64,000 bases of DNA from Sphingomonas yabuuchiae (GCF_001477495.1 NZ_LDTF01000051.1:1-64000), one strand, 5' to 3'. Positions 18,795-28,291 are shown, numbered from the stretch's first letter. Notes: a model not told the origin generated them from the letters alone. Made by a program: numbers and translations.

Positions 18795-19489
18795 CAGCGA
18801 GGCCCGATCGTGGCCCAGATGGGCAAATGGTCGGAGGCGCGCCGCGACATCGGGGTCGCATGGACACCGCATGTGCCGATCGTCAGCTCTGAGGACACCA
18901 TGATGCGGTCGAGCCGTCCGATCGGCCGCATCGCGTGGAAGCTCGGCCCCGTTTCCGCCACGGCGAAGTCGCGGGTAAAGTCCTTCAGGCACCCGGCGGC
19001 TCGGGTCCATTCGTTCAGATCGCCCATCATGACGGTCGGTTGCCGGTGCGCACAGCTCGTCAGATGCGCGAGGATCGCCGCCGCCTGCCGCCGCCGCCAC
19101 AGCCCCGACAGGTCGAGGTGCATGCCCACCACCCGAATCACTCCGGCCCTGGTCCGCAGATCGGCCATCACCGCACCGCGCGGTTCCAGCGAGGGCAGGT
19201 GGATCGCCTCGAAATCCAGGACCTGCATGCTCTTGCGCACCAGGATCGTGTTCCCGTGCCACCCCATGGAGCGGGCCTTCATGCCATAGACGATGGGCTT
19301 CCAGTCGCTATGGTCATCGAGCAAATGGAGAGGGATCACGCCTTCACGTTCGCCGAAGCGACGATCCGCCTCTTGAAGGGCGATGACATCGGCATCGACC
19401 TCACGCAGGACATCCAGGATGCGATCGGGATTGCGCCGCCGGTCGGCGCCGATCCCTTTCCGGATATTGTAGCTGGCGACCTTGATCAT
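18794..19489 (-). CDS. Endonuclease/exonuclease/phosphatase family protein
   Basis: A 231-residue metal-dependent hydrolase of the EEP (DNase I-like) superfamily. Catalytic residues are visible: Asn8 (SYNIRKG), Glu40 (ALQEAD), His124 (GMHLDLSG), Asp157/Asn159 (MGDLNEW) and the C-terminal SDHLP. Without a signal peptide it is probably cytosolic. Members act on DNA, phosphoinositides or sphingomyelin, so the substrate is not clear. It is coupled to the patatin-like gene. Confidence 0.82.
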   Translation of the reverse strand: MIKVASYNIRKGIGADRRRNPDRILDVLREVDADVIALQEADRRFGEREGVIPLHLLDDHSDWKPIVYGMKARSMGWHGNTILVRKSMQVLDFEAIHLPSLEPRGAVMADLRTRAGVIRVVGMHLDLSGLWRRRQAAAILAHLTSCAHRQPTVMMGDLNEWTRAAGCLKDFTRDFAVAETGPSFHAMRPIGRLDRIMVSSELTIGTCGVHATPMSRRASDHLPIWATIGPR

Positions 19490-19546
19490 TCCGCCACTGT
19501 AACGCAGCGACAGGCTTTTGGTGCCAATTCCATAATAGGTTGGAAA

Positions 19547-19621
<75 letters not shown>

Positions 19622-20050
19622 AAAAGACCCAGAGCCCGCACAAATCCGTGGGTTTCGCTGCATTGAATCATCGCGTGGAGCGGGTCAATCCAAAATCGGC
19701 AGCCTTTCCGAACCTTTTTCATACCTGAGCAGTGTGAGAGGCGGCGCTGATTGTCATGCTCTACCGGCTCGAAAGAGAAGGCGGGTTTAAGCCTTCAAAA
19801 TTAGCCAAGACCCGTAGATCGCCCTTGTAGAAGGGGTTTCCATAAAAGCGAGGCTTTGACCTTTTCTAGGGTTCTACGACCCGACACCCGAAGGGCTCAT
19901 AAACCCTCGCTCCGATCGCTATCGTCTAAGCGCTGTAACTCAAACCGCGGCTGTAACGGATTTTGATTTTCGCCGCAGAAAGGTCGATCGGTGAACATCC
20001 ACGGTGCTTATAATTCTCGAAGTTGATAATATATATTATGTAAAATTTAC
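19622..20050. other. Gene-free, lower-GC interval upstream of tRNA-Thr
   Basis: About 430 nt with no convincing open frame and clearly more A+T than its surroundings, especially near 20010-20050 (TTGATAATATATATTATG). It must hold the tRNA-Thr promoter. Nothing else is recognised. Confidence 0.6.
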
Positions 20051-20608
20051 TTAGGGCACGGCATTCAGGACGAGTGTGCCTCGCTCCACCCTCCATGAAC
20101 GCAGGCGCCGAAGCACGTTCATGCCGATGATATCCTGATTGCCAAAGTTTGACGATACGTCGGCGCCGACTTCCTTGAGCTGGATCGGGCCGATGCCGAG
20201 CTCGGCGATGGTGACATGCGATGCCGTAACGCGGCCGTTGGCGGTTTCGATCAGGCTGCCGAACGGACTTTCGTCGAGGTCGAGCCCTGCGGCCTGTGCG
20301 GTTGCTTCGGACAAGGCCGTGGTCGTTGCGCCACTGTCGATGAGCATCCGGCGCTCAACCCCATAGATGCGAACGACGGTGTAGAAATGCCCATCCTGCG
20401 CCACCGGAATGTGGACCACGCCTTCGGGCATAGCCTCACGGGACCACAGACCTGTCAGCCGGTCTCGTTGTGCAACGATCAGGAAAGCGGCGCCGAATAT
20501 CGCGATCCAGACCAGTGCCATTCGCAACGTCTGACCGATCGGAATACGCCGGGCTGCGAGCGCGCTGAGCGGTAGAAGAAAGATCAGACCATAATAGACG
20601 ATGTCCAT
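20051..20608 (-). CDS. Membrane-anchored retropepsin-like aspartic protease
   Basis: A 185-residue protein with two membrane segments (1-18 and about 28-46), then a single-lobe clan AA domain. The active-site motif is DSGAT (91-95), and IIGMNVLRRL matches the second family motif near the C-terminus. It resembles the TIGR02281 group, whose single lobe must dimerise to work. Role and substrate are unknown. I chose ATG 20608; a TTG at 20626 overlapping the upstream stop (TTGA) with a GGAG behind it is a real alternative. Confidence 0.72.
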   Translation of the reverse strand: MDIVYYGLIFLLPLSALAARRIPIGQTLRMALVWIAIFGAAFLIVAQRDRLTGLWSREAMPEGVVHIPVAQDGHFYTVVRIYGVERRMLIDSGATTTALSEATAQAAGLDLDESPFGSLIETANGRVTASHVTIAELGIGPIQLKEVGADVSSNFGNQDIIGMNVLRRLRSWRVERGTLVLNAVP

Positions 20609-20622
20609 GGCCCGATCGCCAC

Positions 20623-21387
20623 TCAAGGGATCAACTCCATGCCGTCATAGGCAGGCTCGACGCCTATGGGCAGTTCGCGACACAGGGTCGCATAGTCCAT
20701 CGACTGATCCATATGGATCAACGCGCTGCGGCGTGGCTTCAGAATATCGATCCAATGCAGAACCGATGGCAGGTCGGCATGCGCGGGATGCGGGTGGCGG
20801 CGGAGTGCATCGACCACCCAAAGGTCGACGTCACGGTAGAGCTCAGACATCTTAGGCGTTAAGTCATGGAAATCAGTGGCATAGCCGATGCTCTTCCCGT
20901 CGCATTCGAAGCGCAGGCCTGCCGACAGTATGCGGCCATGCGGCTGGTCCACCGTCCGTATGCGGATCGGGCCGATCGTCAATTCGCCGTCGATCTGGGT
21001 CATGGTTGCGGTCGGTGGGTAACCCGTCTTTCCCCGGAACACATAACCGAAACGCCCTTCCAGCGACGCGGCAGTGGTCGGCCTCGCATAGCCCGCCACC
21101 GGCTCGCCCAATGCGTGGAATATCTGACGGAGGTCATCGATACCATGGCAGTGATCGGCATGATCATGGGTCCAGATGACCGCATCGACCGTCCCGATAT
21201 CGGCCGCCAGCAACTGCTCGCGCATGTCGGGTCCGGTGTCGATCAGGATGCGGGTGCCGTCATGCTCGATCAAGGCCGAACAGCGCATTCGCCGGTTTCG
21301 AGGCTCGGTCGGATCGCATGCCCCCCAGTCGTTGCCGATCCGTGGGACACCCGACGAGGTGCCGCAACCGAGGATGCGGATTTTCAC
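20623..21387 (-). CDS. MBL-fold metallohydrolase (PhnP-like)
   Basis: A 254-residue metallo-beta-lactamase-fold hydrolase with the metal motif THDHADHCHG (His74, His76, Asp78, His79) and further ligands at TDFHD and the C-terminal IHMDQS. The start MKIRILGCGTSSGVPR is typical of the PhnP/phosphodiesterase branch found next to tatD in proteobacteria. Here it overlaps tatD by 4 nt (ATGA). No phn genes are nearby, so a phosphonate role is unlikely. Confidence 0.83.
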   Translation of the reverse strand: MKIRILGCGTSSGVPRIGNDWGACDPTEPRNRRMRCSALIEHDGTRILIDTGPDMREQLLAADIGTVDAVIWTHDHADHCHGIDDLRQIFHALGEPVAGYARPTTAASLEGRFGYVFRGKTGYPPTATMTQIDGELTIGPIRIRTVDQPHGRILSAGLRFECDGKSIGYATDFHDLTPKMSELYRDVDLWVVDALRRHPHPAHADLPSVLHWIDILKPRRSALIHMDQSMDYATLCRELPIGVEPAYDGMELIP

Positions 21388-22160
21388 GCGCGGGTCTTTG
21401 CAAACAGCCGATGGAAGTTTTCGGCAGTCGCCTGGGTCAATTGTTCAACCGTCTCGCCACGCAGATCGGCGAGGAACTTTGCGGTGTCGGCGACGAAGGA
21501 CGGCTCCCCCGTCTTGCCCCGATGGGGTACCGGGGCTAGGAACGGCGCGTCGGTCTCGACCAGCAATCGCTCCAACGGCAGGCGTGCAGCCGTTTCCTGC
21601 AGATCCTTCGCGCTCTTGAACGTCACGATACCCGATATGGATATATAAAAGCCTAATGCCAGGGCCTTATCGGCGAAGTCTCCGCTGGCCGTGAAGCAGT
21701 GGATGACGCCGGGATAGGCCCCCTTCCCCATCTCTTCACTCAGTATAGCGGCGGTATCCTCCTCGGCGTCGCGGGTGTGGACGACGAGCGGCAGGCCGGT
21801 TTCACGGCAGGCAGCGATATGTGAACGGAAGCTCGCCTGCTGACGCGCACGGTCGCTGTGATCGTAATAATAGTCGAGGCCGCTTTCACCGATGCCGACG
21901 ACACGCGGATGCCGTGCCCGCTCGATCAGCTTGGCGGTGTCGATATGCGGGTGTGCATCGGCCTCATGCGGATGGATGCCGACCGTCGCCCAGACATCGG
22001 GCTCGCGCTCGGCGGTGGCGATCACCGCATCCCATTCACTTTCCCGCGTCGAGATGTTGAGCATCGCGGTGACGCCCCGATCCCGTGCGCGGGTCAGGAT
22101 CGCCGACTGCTCCTCGACCAGCCCCTTATAATTGAGGTGGCAATGGCTGTCGGCCAGCAT
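21384..22160 (-). CDS. TatD family metal-dependent hydrolase
   Basis: A 258-residue TIM-barrel hydrolase (3'-5' DNA exonuclease activity in E. coli TatD/YcfH). Metal-site residues lie in DSHCHLN (4-10), GESGLDYYYD, VVHTRDA and HCFTASG, with the final catalytic aspartate in VETDAP. It overlaps the metG stop by one base (TGATG) and the next gene by 4 nt, so the cluster is translated as a unit. Confidence 0.9.
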   Translation of the reverse strand: MLADSHCHLNYKGLVEEQSAILTRARDRGVTAMLNISTRESEWDAVIATAEREPDVWATVGIHPHEADAHPHIDTAKLIERARHPRVVGIGESGLDYYYDHSDRARQQASFRSHIAACRETGLPLVVHTRDAEEDTAAILSEEMGKGAYPGVIHCFTASGDFADKALALGFYISISGIVTFKSAKDLQETAARLPLERLLVETDAPFLAPVPHRGKTGEPSFVADTAKFLADLRGETVEQLTQATAENFHRLFAKTRA

Positions 22161-23716
22161 CAGGCGTCGGCCTCTGCCGGGATTTCGAGACGCGGGAATG
22201 CCGGGGTCGGGGCGGCCAGCGGTACGCCGTTGCCAGCGCGACGGGCATACCAGCCGTCATCGTCGATCGCGGCATGATCGCGTTCCTCGGCCCCGAGCGT
22301 GTCGAGCACCAGTCCAGCGCCACGCGGCGTCACCGGCAGGATGGCGATGGCCAGCATACGGATCGCGCGGACCAGTGTGCCGAGCACGGCGTGCATGCGC
22401 TCCGGATCGGTCTTGCGCAAGGACCAGGGGGCCTGCACGTCGATATATTGGTTGCAGGTATAGACGCCGCGCATCCATGCCTCGATCCCGTGGCTGAGCG
22501 CCAGATCGTCGAAGGCGGTCTTCAGCGCGGCGCACGCGACGACCACCTCTTCCAGAAGCATGGCGTCGGACGGATCGCTGCGGCCGACCCGGGGCAGTTC
22601 GCCGCCCAGGTTCTTGGCGATGAACGACAGAGTGCGCTGGGCCAGATTGCCGAAGCTGTTGGCCAGTTCCGCGTTGACGCGGGTGACGATGGCTTCCGCC
22701 GAATAGGAACCGTCCTGTCCGAAGCTGACCTCGCGCAGGAAGAAGTAGCGCAGTGCATCGACGCCGAAGGCATCGGTCAGTCCCATCGGGTCGACGACAT
22801 TGCCGACCGATTTGGACATTTTCTCGCCCCGGTGGAGCAGAAAGCCGTGGCCGAACACCGATTGCGGCAGAGGAAGGTCGGCCGACATCAGGAAGGCAGG
22901 CCAATAGACGGTGTGGAACCGCACAATGTCCTTGCCGATCAGATGCAGATTGGCGGGCCAGAAGCGCGCCAGATCGCTGTCCTTGTTCGGATAACCGGTG
23001 CCCGTCAGATAATTGGTCAGCGCATCGACCCAGACATACATGACATGGCCCGGACTGTCGGGCACGGGCACCCCCCAGTCGAAGCTGGTCCGCGACACGG
23101 ACAGGTCGGACAGGCCGCCTTCGACAAAGCGCATCACCTCGTTGCGGCGGCTCTCTGGTCGGATGAAATCGGGGTTGTCCCGGTATAGATCGAGCAAGGG
23201 CTGCTGATACTTCGACAGGCGGAAGAACCAGGTCTCCTCTGCAGTCCATTCGACCGGCGTGCCCTGCGGCGACAGCTTGGTGCCGCCCTCGCCTAGGGTC
23301 AGTTCGCTTTCGTCATAGAACGCCTCGTCGCGGACCGAGTACCAGCCCTCATACCGGTCGAGATACAGGTCGCCCTCGTCCTGCATGGCCTTCCAGATCG
23401 CCTGGCTGGCGGCATAGTGATCGGTATCGACGGTGCGGATGAAACGGTCGTAGGAGATATCAAGACGGTCGGCCATCACATGGAAATGGCTCGACATTTC
23501 GTCCGCGAACTCGCGCGTAGAGATGCCGCGCGCCCGCGCCGCCTGGGCCATCTTCAGCCCGTGCTCGTCGGTGCCGGTCTGGAACAGGACATCGCGGCCC
23601 GCCTGACGCTGGAACCGGGCGATGACGTCGGCCGCCACCATCTCATAGGCATGGCCGATATGCGGGCGGCCATTGGGATAGTGGATGGCGGTGGTGATGT
23701 AGAATGGATCGGCCAT
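22160..23716 (-). CDS. metG: Methionyl-tRNA synthetase
   Basis: Class I synthetase charging tRNA-Met. The HIGH motif is residues 19-22 (GRPHIGHAYE) and KMSKS lies near residue 298. At 518 residues it is the short form without the C-terminal dimerisation domain, and no zinc-knuckle cysteines are evident. It is first in the metG-tatD-MBL-protease run. Confidence 0.95.
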   Translation of the reverse strand: MADPFYITTAIHYPNGRPHIGHAYEMVAADVIARFQRQAGRDVLFQTGTDEHGLKMAQAARARGISTREFADEMSSHFHVMADRLDISYDRFIRTVDTDHYAASQAIWKAMQDEGDLYLDRYEGWYSVRDEAFYDESELTLGEGGTKLSPQGTPVEWTAEETWFFRLSKYQQPLLDLYRDNPDFIRPESRRNEVMRFVEGGLSDLSVSRTSFDWGVPVPDSPGHVMYVWVDALTNYLTGTGYPNKDSDLARFWPANLHLIGKDIVRFHTVYWPAFLMSADLPLPQSVFGHGFLLHRGEKMSKSVGNVVDPMGLTDAFGVDALRYFFLREVSFGQDGSYSAEAIVTRVNAELANSFGNLAQRTLSFIAKNLGGELPRVGRSDPSDAMLLEEVVVACAALKTAFDDLALSHGIEAWMRGVYTCNQYIDVQAPWSLRKTDPERMHAVLGTLVRAIRMLAIAILPVTPRGAGLVLDTLGAEERDHAAIDDDGWYARRAGNGVPLAAPTPAFPRLEIPAEADA

Positions 23717-23766
23717 GGCCGGTCCCTAGAACATCCCCAGGCGCAGGTGAAGCCCGCCGTGAAGCG

Positions 23767-24093
23767 TCAGCGCAGCGACCATGCGAGCCACAGCCATCCG
23801 CCGATCAGGAACGTGCCGCCGATCGGGGTGATCGCGCCGAACCAACGCGGGGCGCCGAAGGCCATGGCGTAGAGGGTGCCCGCAAAGAGCGCCGCACCGA
23901 TGACGAAGGTCCAAGCGACCCCCCTCGCCTCCATCCGCAACGCAACGAGCGCCGCGACGGCATGGATCAACTGATATTGTCCACCGGTGCGCAGCCATTC
24001 GACGGCCACGCCTTCGGCCCGGTGTGCGCCGAAGGCTCCGGCTGCGATCGCGATCGCTCCCGAGAGCGCCGCCAGGATTGCCACCAGTCCCAT
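23767..24093 (-). CDS. DUF423 membrane protein
   Basis: A 108-residue protein with four predicted membrane segments and the DUF423 pattern: GAFGAHRAEG near residue 20, Gln-Tyr-Gln-Leu-Ile-His-Ala in the second helix, and ITPIGGTFLIGGWLWL in the last. Function is unknown. It starts 3 nt after the stop of the Kef-type antiporter gene. Confidence 0.8.
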   Translation of the reverse strand: MGLVAILAALSGAIAIAAGAFGAHRAEGVAVEWLRTGGQYQLIHAVAALVALRMEARGVAWTFVIGAALFAGTLYAMAFGAPRWFGAITPIGGTFLIGGWLWLAWSLR

Positions 24094-24096
24094 AGG

Positions 24097-25845
24097 TCAG
24101 CCGTTCCTTTCGTCCTGGGTGATGATCCGGTCGCTGGCCGCCCGCAGGTCACCTGCGGCCGCCTGCGCCGCCAGCCGTTCCTTGTCGCGGGCCCGGTACA
24201 TGATTTCCACCCGGTCGATCTCGGCATGGTCGATCTTCAGGCTGCCCAGCGCCAGGCGAGCCATCTTGACCGCGGATTCCAGCACCTCCCGAACGACATA
24301 GGAGGCCGGACCGCCCTTGAGCCGAAGGACCGCGCGGCGATCATAGGCGCGGACGAAGATTGAGGCGTCGGGAAAAGCGGCATGGACGCTTTCCAGCAAT
24401 TCCAACGTGATCTGATCGTCATCCAGGCAGAACAGGATGAGTTCCGCTTCCGCCGCGCCCGCCTGACGCAGCAGGTCCAGCCGGGTGCCGTCGCCATAAT
24501 AGACCTTGGCACCGAAGGACGCGGCGATGTCGATCATCTCGATATCGCGGTCGATCAGGGTCACGGGAACGTCGCTGGCGATCAGCATCTGCGCGACGGT
24601 CTGGCCGAAGCGACCATAGCCGACGATCAAGGCATTGGCCCCGTCCGTCACCGGCCCCTCGCGCTGGCTGCCACGGGTGATGACCGGTTCTTCGCGGATA
24701 CGGCGGGTAGCGCCCATCAGGAATGGAGTCGTTGCCATCGACAGGGTGATGATCGCCCCGAACAGGGTCGCCGCCTCCGGCGCGATCAGATAGCCTTGCT
24801 GGGCCTGGGCGAACAGCACGAAACCAAACTCGCCGCCCTGGCTCATGAGCAGGCCGAGCGCGAGGGCAGAGCGCCACTTCATCTTGAACGCCAGCCCGAT
24901 CAGCGTGATGACCAGCGTCTTGGTGGCGATCAGCGCCATCGCCATGATCGCGACGAAGACCGGCCGCTCGGCGATGGCGGGCAGGTCGAGCATCATGCCG
25001 ACCGCCAGGAAGAACAGCCCGAGCAGGATCGAGCGGAACGGCTCGACATCCGCTTCCAGTTCGTGCCGATACGGACTGTCGGCCAGCATGACGCCCGCGA
25101 TGAACGCGCCCAGCGCCGTCGACAGGCCGAGCAACTCCATTACCGCCGCGCTGGCGACCACGGTGAACAGCCCGGCGAAGACGAACATCTCCCGCTCGCC
25201 CATATTGCCGATCAGGCGGAACAGGGGCCGCAGCAGGAAGCGCCCCGCCAGGATCAGGCCGATGATCGCGCCGATCGTCTCCAGCGCCAGGATCCATCCC
25301 GGCGGCCCGGTATGATCGGCCGGGTTGCGCGACATGGCCGCGACGATGGTGATGAGCGGGACGATCGACAGGTCCTGGAACAGCAGGATCGAAAAGGCCC
25401 GCTCGCCGAAGGGCGTGCGCATCCGCCCCGATGACTGCAGCATCGGCAGCACCTGCGCGGTCGAGGACAGTGCGAGCGGCAGGCCGAGCGCCAGAGCCGC
25501 TTCCGGCGAGAAATGCGCGAGGATGACGATGCCGGTGATCGCCAGACCGCAAATCGCGACCTGAAGCAGGCCGAGGCCGAAAATCTCATGCTTCATTCGC
25601 CACAGCCGGGCGGGGTTCAGTTCCAGCCCGACGATGAACAGGAGGAGTGTGATGCCGATCTCGGCGATGCCCAGCTTGGACTCGGCGTCGCCGACGAGCC
25701 CCAGAACGTGCGGGCCGACGACCGCGCCCGCGACGAGATATCCCAGCGTCGCGCCAAGCCCCAGCCGCCGGAAGATCAGGACGAAGGCCAGCCCGAACCC
25801 GAACAGGATGGCGCCGTCGCGCAACAGCGACACCTCGCCGTGCAT
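24097..25845 (-). CDS. KefB/KefC-type cation:proton antiporter with RCK domain
   Basis: A 582-residue CPA2 antiporter. About 12 membrane segments cover residues 10-380 and include the family QDLSIVP motif. A cytoplasmic RCK/Trk-N domain starts with LIVGYGRFGQ (about 404-413). In E. coli such proteins are glutathione-gated K+ efflux systems. No KefF/G ancillary gene is next to it. The ATG at 25845 overlaps the upstream stop by one base; the open frame above it is a shadow. Confidence 0.88.
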   Translation of the reverse strand: MHGEVSLLRDGAILFGFGLAFVLIFRRLGLGATLGYLVAGAVVGPHVLGLVGDAESKLGIAEIGITLLLFIVGLELNPARLWRMKHEIFGLGLLQVAICGLAITGIVILAHFSPEAALALGLPLALSSTAQVLPMLQSSGRMRTPFGERAFSILLFQDLSIVPLITIVAAMSRNPADHTGPPGWILALETIGAIIGLILAGRFLLRPLFRLIGNMGEREMFVFAGLFTVVASAAVMELLGLSTALGAFIAGVMLADSPYRHELEADVEPFRSILLGLFFLAVGMMLDLPAIAERPVFVAIMAMALIATKTLVITLIGLAFKMKWRSALALGLLMSQGGEFGFVLFAQAQQGYLIAPEAATLFGAIITLSMATTPFLMGATRRIREEPVITRGSQREGPVTDGANALIVGYGRFGQTVAQMLIASDVPVTLIDRDIEMIDIAASFGAKVYYGDGTRLDLLRQAGAAEAELILFCLDDDQITLELLESVHAAFPDASIFVRAYDRRAVLRLKGGPASYVVREVLESAVKMARLALGSLKIDHAEIDRVEIMYRARDKERLAAQAAAGDLRAASDRIITQDERNG

Positions 25846-26282
25846 CAGCTCTTGGCTCCGGCCGCTGCATCCTCGGCGGCCTGTGCCGCCGCCTCGAACG
25901 CCAGCCGGATCGAGGGGTGGCGGGCGGTGTAGGACAGCGCCGGGGTGAAGATGTCGAGGCCGGGCCAGGCGGGGGCATCCCCCTGCCCCGACGCCAGCCA
26001 GGCTGTCAGTTCGTCTCGCGCGGCGACCAGTTCGGTTACGCTTCGCCCGACGACATGCGCCGAGAGCAGGGCCGCCGACGCCTGCCCGAGCGCACAGGCG
26101 CGGACCAGCATTCCGACCTCGGCCACGTGGCCCGCTTCGTCGAGGTTGACGTCCACCGTCACCCGGCTGCCGCAAATGGGCGAGCGGCGCTCGACGCTGG
26201 CCATGGGGTCGGTCAGGCGCTTGTCATGCGGGATCGCCGTGGTCAGGCGCAAAATCTCCGCGTTGTAGAGGGGCGCGTTCAT
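25845..26282 (-). CDS. NifU/IscU-like iron-sulfur scaffold domain protein, ligands incomplete
   Basis: A 145-residue NifU N-terminal-type fold. The first two ligand cysteines are present (Cys37 in SPICGSR, Cys63 in VRACALGQAS), but the usual CGD aspartate is Ser. The third-cysteine segment reads YTARHPSIRLAF, without a cysteine. Such variants are common in alphaproteobacteria and are annotated as scaffolds, but classical cluster assembly is doubtful. I use ATG 26282; GTG 26285 overlapping the cvpA stop is the alternative. Confidence 0.75.
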   Translation of the reverse strand: MNAPLYNAEILRLTTAIPHDKRLTDPMASVERRSPICGSRVTVDVNLDEAGHVAEVGMLVRACALGQASAALLSAHVVGRSVTELVAARDELTAWLASGQGDAPAWPGLDIFTPALSYTARHPSIRLAFEAAAQAAEDAAAGAKS

Positions 26283-26845
26283 CACGGGGTCTCGCTGCTA
26301 TTGGACAGGCCAGAGGCGCTGGTGGGTGTTGGGGTGCCGAAGACCGGCAGGCCCCGGCGACGGCGATCGACAAAATCGGCGATCCCGGCGCTGGTTGCAT
26401 TCAACAGCTTGTAGGTGCGGCTCTTGACCATCCATTCGGGCCGCCGCGCCGGTCCGCCGCTGACCGTATCGACCATGAGGGCGACGACCAGAAAGACGAG
26501 GCTGGCGAGGATCAGGCCCTTGAGCGCGCCGAAGCCGAAGCCCAGGGCGCGATCGACAGGCCCCAGGATCGAGGTACGCGTGCGCGAACCGATGGCCCGC
26601 GCGATCATGCGGCCGCCCAGATAGGTCACGCCGACGATCAGTGCGAAGGCCAGCACGGCCGCGCCGGACACCGTGCCGACCACGCCGGTCAGCGCCTGCG
26701 CCAATGCGATATGGAACATCTTCAGCGCGGCGACGATCGCGACCCAGGCGAACAGTGCCAGAACCTCGGTGACGAAGCCCCGCATGAACCCCTGTATCGC
26801 CGCGCCGAACACTGCGATCAGGACAAGAATATCTAGGGCCGTCAA
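26282..26845 (-). CDS. CvpA family membrane protein
   Basis: A 187-residue protein with four membrane segments in the first 130 residues and the CvpA start TALDILVLIAVFGAAIQGFMRGF. It resembles the colicin V production protein family, linked in other bacteria to envelope stress tolerance. It follows radA by 72 nt and overlaps the NifU-like gene. Confidence 0.85.
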   Translation of the reverse strand: MTALDILVLIAVFGAAIQGFMRGFVTEVLALFAWVAIVAALKMFHIALAQALTGVVGTVSGAAVLAFALIVGVTYLGGRMIARAIGSRTRTSILGPVDRALGFGFGALKGLILASLVFLVVALMVDTVSGGPARRPEWMVKSRTYKLLNATSAGIADFVDRRRRGLPVFGTPTPTSASGLSNSSETP

Positions 26846-26917
26846 CGCCTGTTATCCCATATCTCAAACAGCCCATGAGCCACGATCATCGGGGCATGGC
26901 GCCTTCAGGCCCCTTCG

Positions 26918-28291
26918 CTACCCCCGCCCCAGCATATGGTCAACGAACTCGGCCAGGGTGCGAAAGCCGGTCATGCGCAGGCCGCCCTCGTCATTGGCCA
27001 TGGCGCGCGGCACGATCGCCTTTTCAAAACCGAGCTTGCCGGCCTCCTTCAATCGCAACGGGCCATGCGCGACGGAGCGGATTTCGCCCGACAGCGCGAT
27101 TTCGCCGAAGACGATGGCGTCGGTCGGCACCGGCCGTTCGGACAGCGCCGAGATCAGCGCCGCCGCCACCGCCAGATCGGCGGCCGGGTCCTGTACCCGG
27201 TAGCCGCCCGCGATATTCAGATAGACTTCGGCCGATGAGAAACTCAGCCCGCACCTAGCCTCCAGCACCGCCAGGATCATCGCCAGACGTCCGGTATCCC
27301 AGCCGACGACCGCACGGCGTGGCGTCGCGCCCGAGGCGAGGCGGACCGTCAGCGCCTGGATTTCGACCAGCACCGGCCGCGTACCCTCCAGCGCGGGGAA
27401 AACGGTTGCGCCGGTAATCCCTTCCTCGCGATTGGTCAGGAAGAGCGACGACGGGTTGCCGACCTCTGTCAGCCCCTCGGTCTGCATGGCGAAGACGCCG
27501 ATCTCATCGGTGCCGCCGAAGCGGTTCTTGATTGCGCGCAGGATGCGATACTGGTGGCTGCGCTCGCCTTCGAAGGCGAGGACGGTGTCGACCATGTGTT
27601 CCAGCACGCGCGGCCCCGCGATCGAACCGTCCTTGGTGACATGACCGACCAACACGACGGCGGTACCGCGCTCCTTGGCGAAGCGGATCAGTTCCTGTCC
27701 CGAGGCACGCACCTGGCTGACGGTGCCCGGCGCACCCTCGATCAGGTCGGAGTGCATGGTCTGGATCGAGTCGATGATCAGCAGCGCGGGCGGCGTCCCG
27801 ATCGACAGGGTGGTCAGGATGTCGCGAACCGAGGTCGCCGCCGCCAGCCGCACGGGCGCCTGCCCCAGCCCCAGTCGCCGTGCGCGCAGCCGGACCTGAT
27901 CGGCGGCTTCCTCGCCCGAGACATAGGCGACCGGCTTGCCCGCCATCGCCAGCTTCGCCGCTGCCTGGAGCAGCAGGGTCGACTTACCGATCCCCGGATC
28001 GCCGCCGATCAGCGTGGCCGAGCCCTCGACGAAGCCGCCGCCCAGCGCGCGGTCGAGTTCGGCGATGCCGGTCGCCATCCGGTCGGGCAGCGGAATATCG
28101 GCGTCCAGTCCGACCAATTGAATCGCCCTACCGCCGCCTTGCAGGTTATGCTTCGCAGCAAAGGGCGTCAGCTGGACCGGCGCTTCCTCCAGCATCGTGT
28201 TCCATTCGGAGCAATCGGGGCATTGCCCCTGCCAACGGGAGGACACCGAACCGCAGGATTGGCAGACATAGCGCTTCTGGATCTTGGCCAT
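26918..28291 (-). CDS. radA: DNA repair protein RadA
   Basis: RecA-like branch-migration ATPase of 457 residues. The N-terminal zinc finger is intact (Cys10, Cys13, Cys24, Cys27). Walker A is GGDPGIGKST (96-105) and the RadA signature KNRFG is near residue 254. The C-terminal Lon-type domain follows. It is divergent from the glycosyltransferase gene. Confidence 0.95.
   Translation of the reverse strand: MAKIQKRYVCQSCGSVSSRWQGQCPDCSEWNTMLEEAPVQLTPFAAKHNLQGGGRAIQLVGLDADIPLPDRMATGIAELDRALGGGFVEGSATLIGGDPGIGKSTLLLQAAAKLAMAGKPVAYVSGEEAADQVRLRARRLGLGQAPVRLAAATSVRDILTTLSIGTPPALLIIDSIQTMHSDLIEGAPGTVSQVRASGQELIRFAKERGTAVVLVGHVTKDGSIAGPRVLEHMVDTVLAFEGERSHQYRILRAIKNRFGGTDEIGVFAMQTEGLTEVGNPSSLFLTNREEGITGATVFPALEGTRPVLVEIQALTVRLASGATPRRAVVGWDTGRLAMILAVLEARCGLSFSSAEVYLNIAGGYRVQDPAADLAVAAALISALSERPVPTDAIVFGEIALSGEIRSVAHGPLRLKEAGKLGFEKAIVPRAMANDEGGLRMTGFRTLAEFVDHMLGRG

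Noticed and set aside
19747-19850. Short reverse-strand frame in the AT-rich interval
   Set aside because: About 34 codons between two stops, with no start codon or ribosome-binding site and no recognised family.
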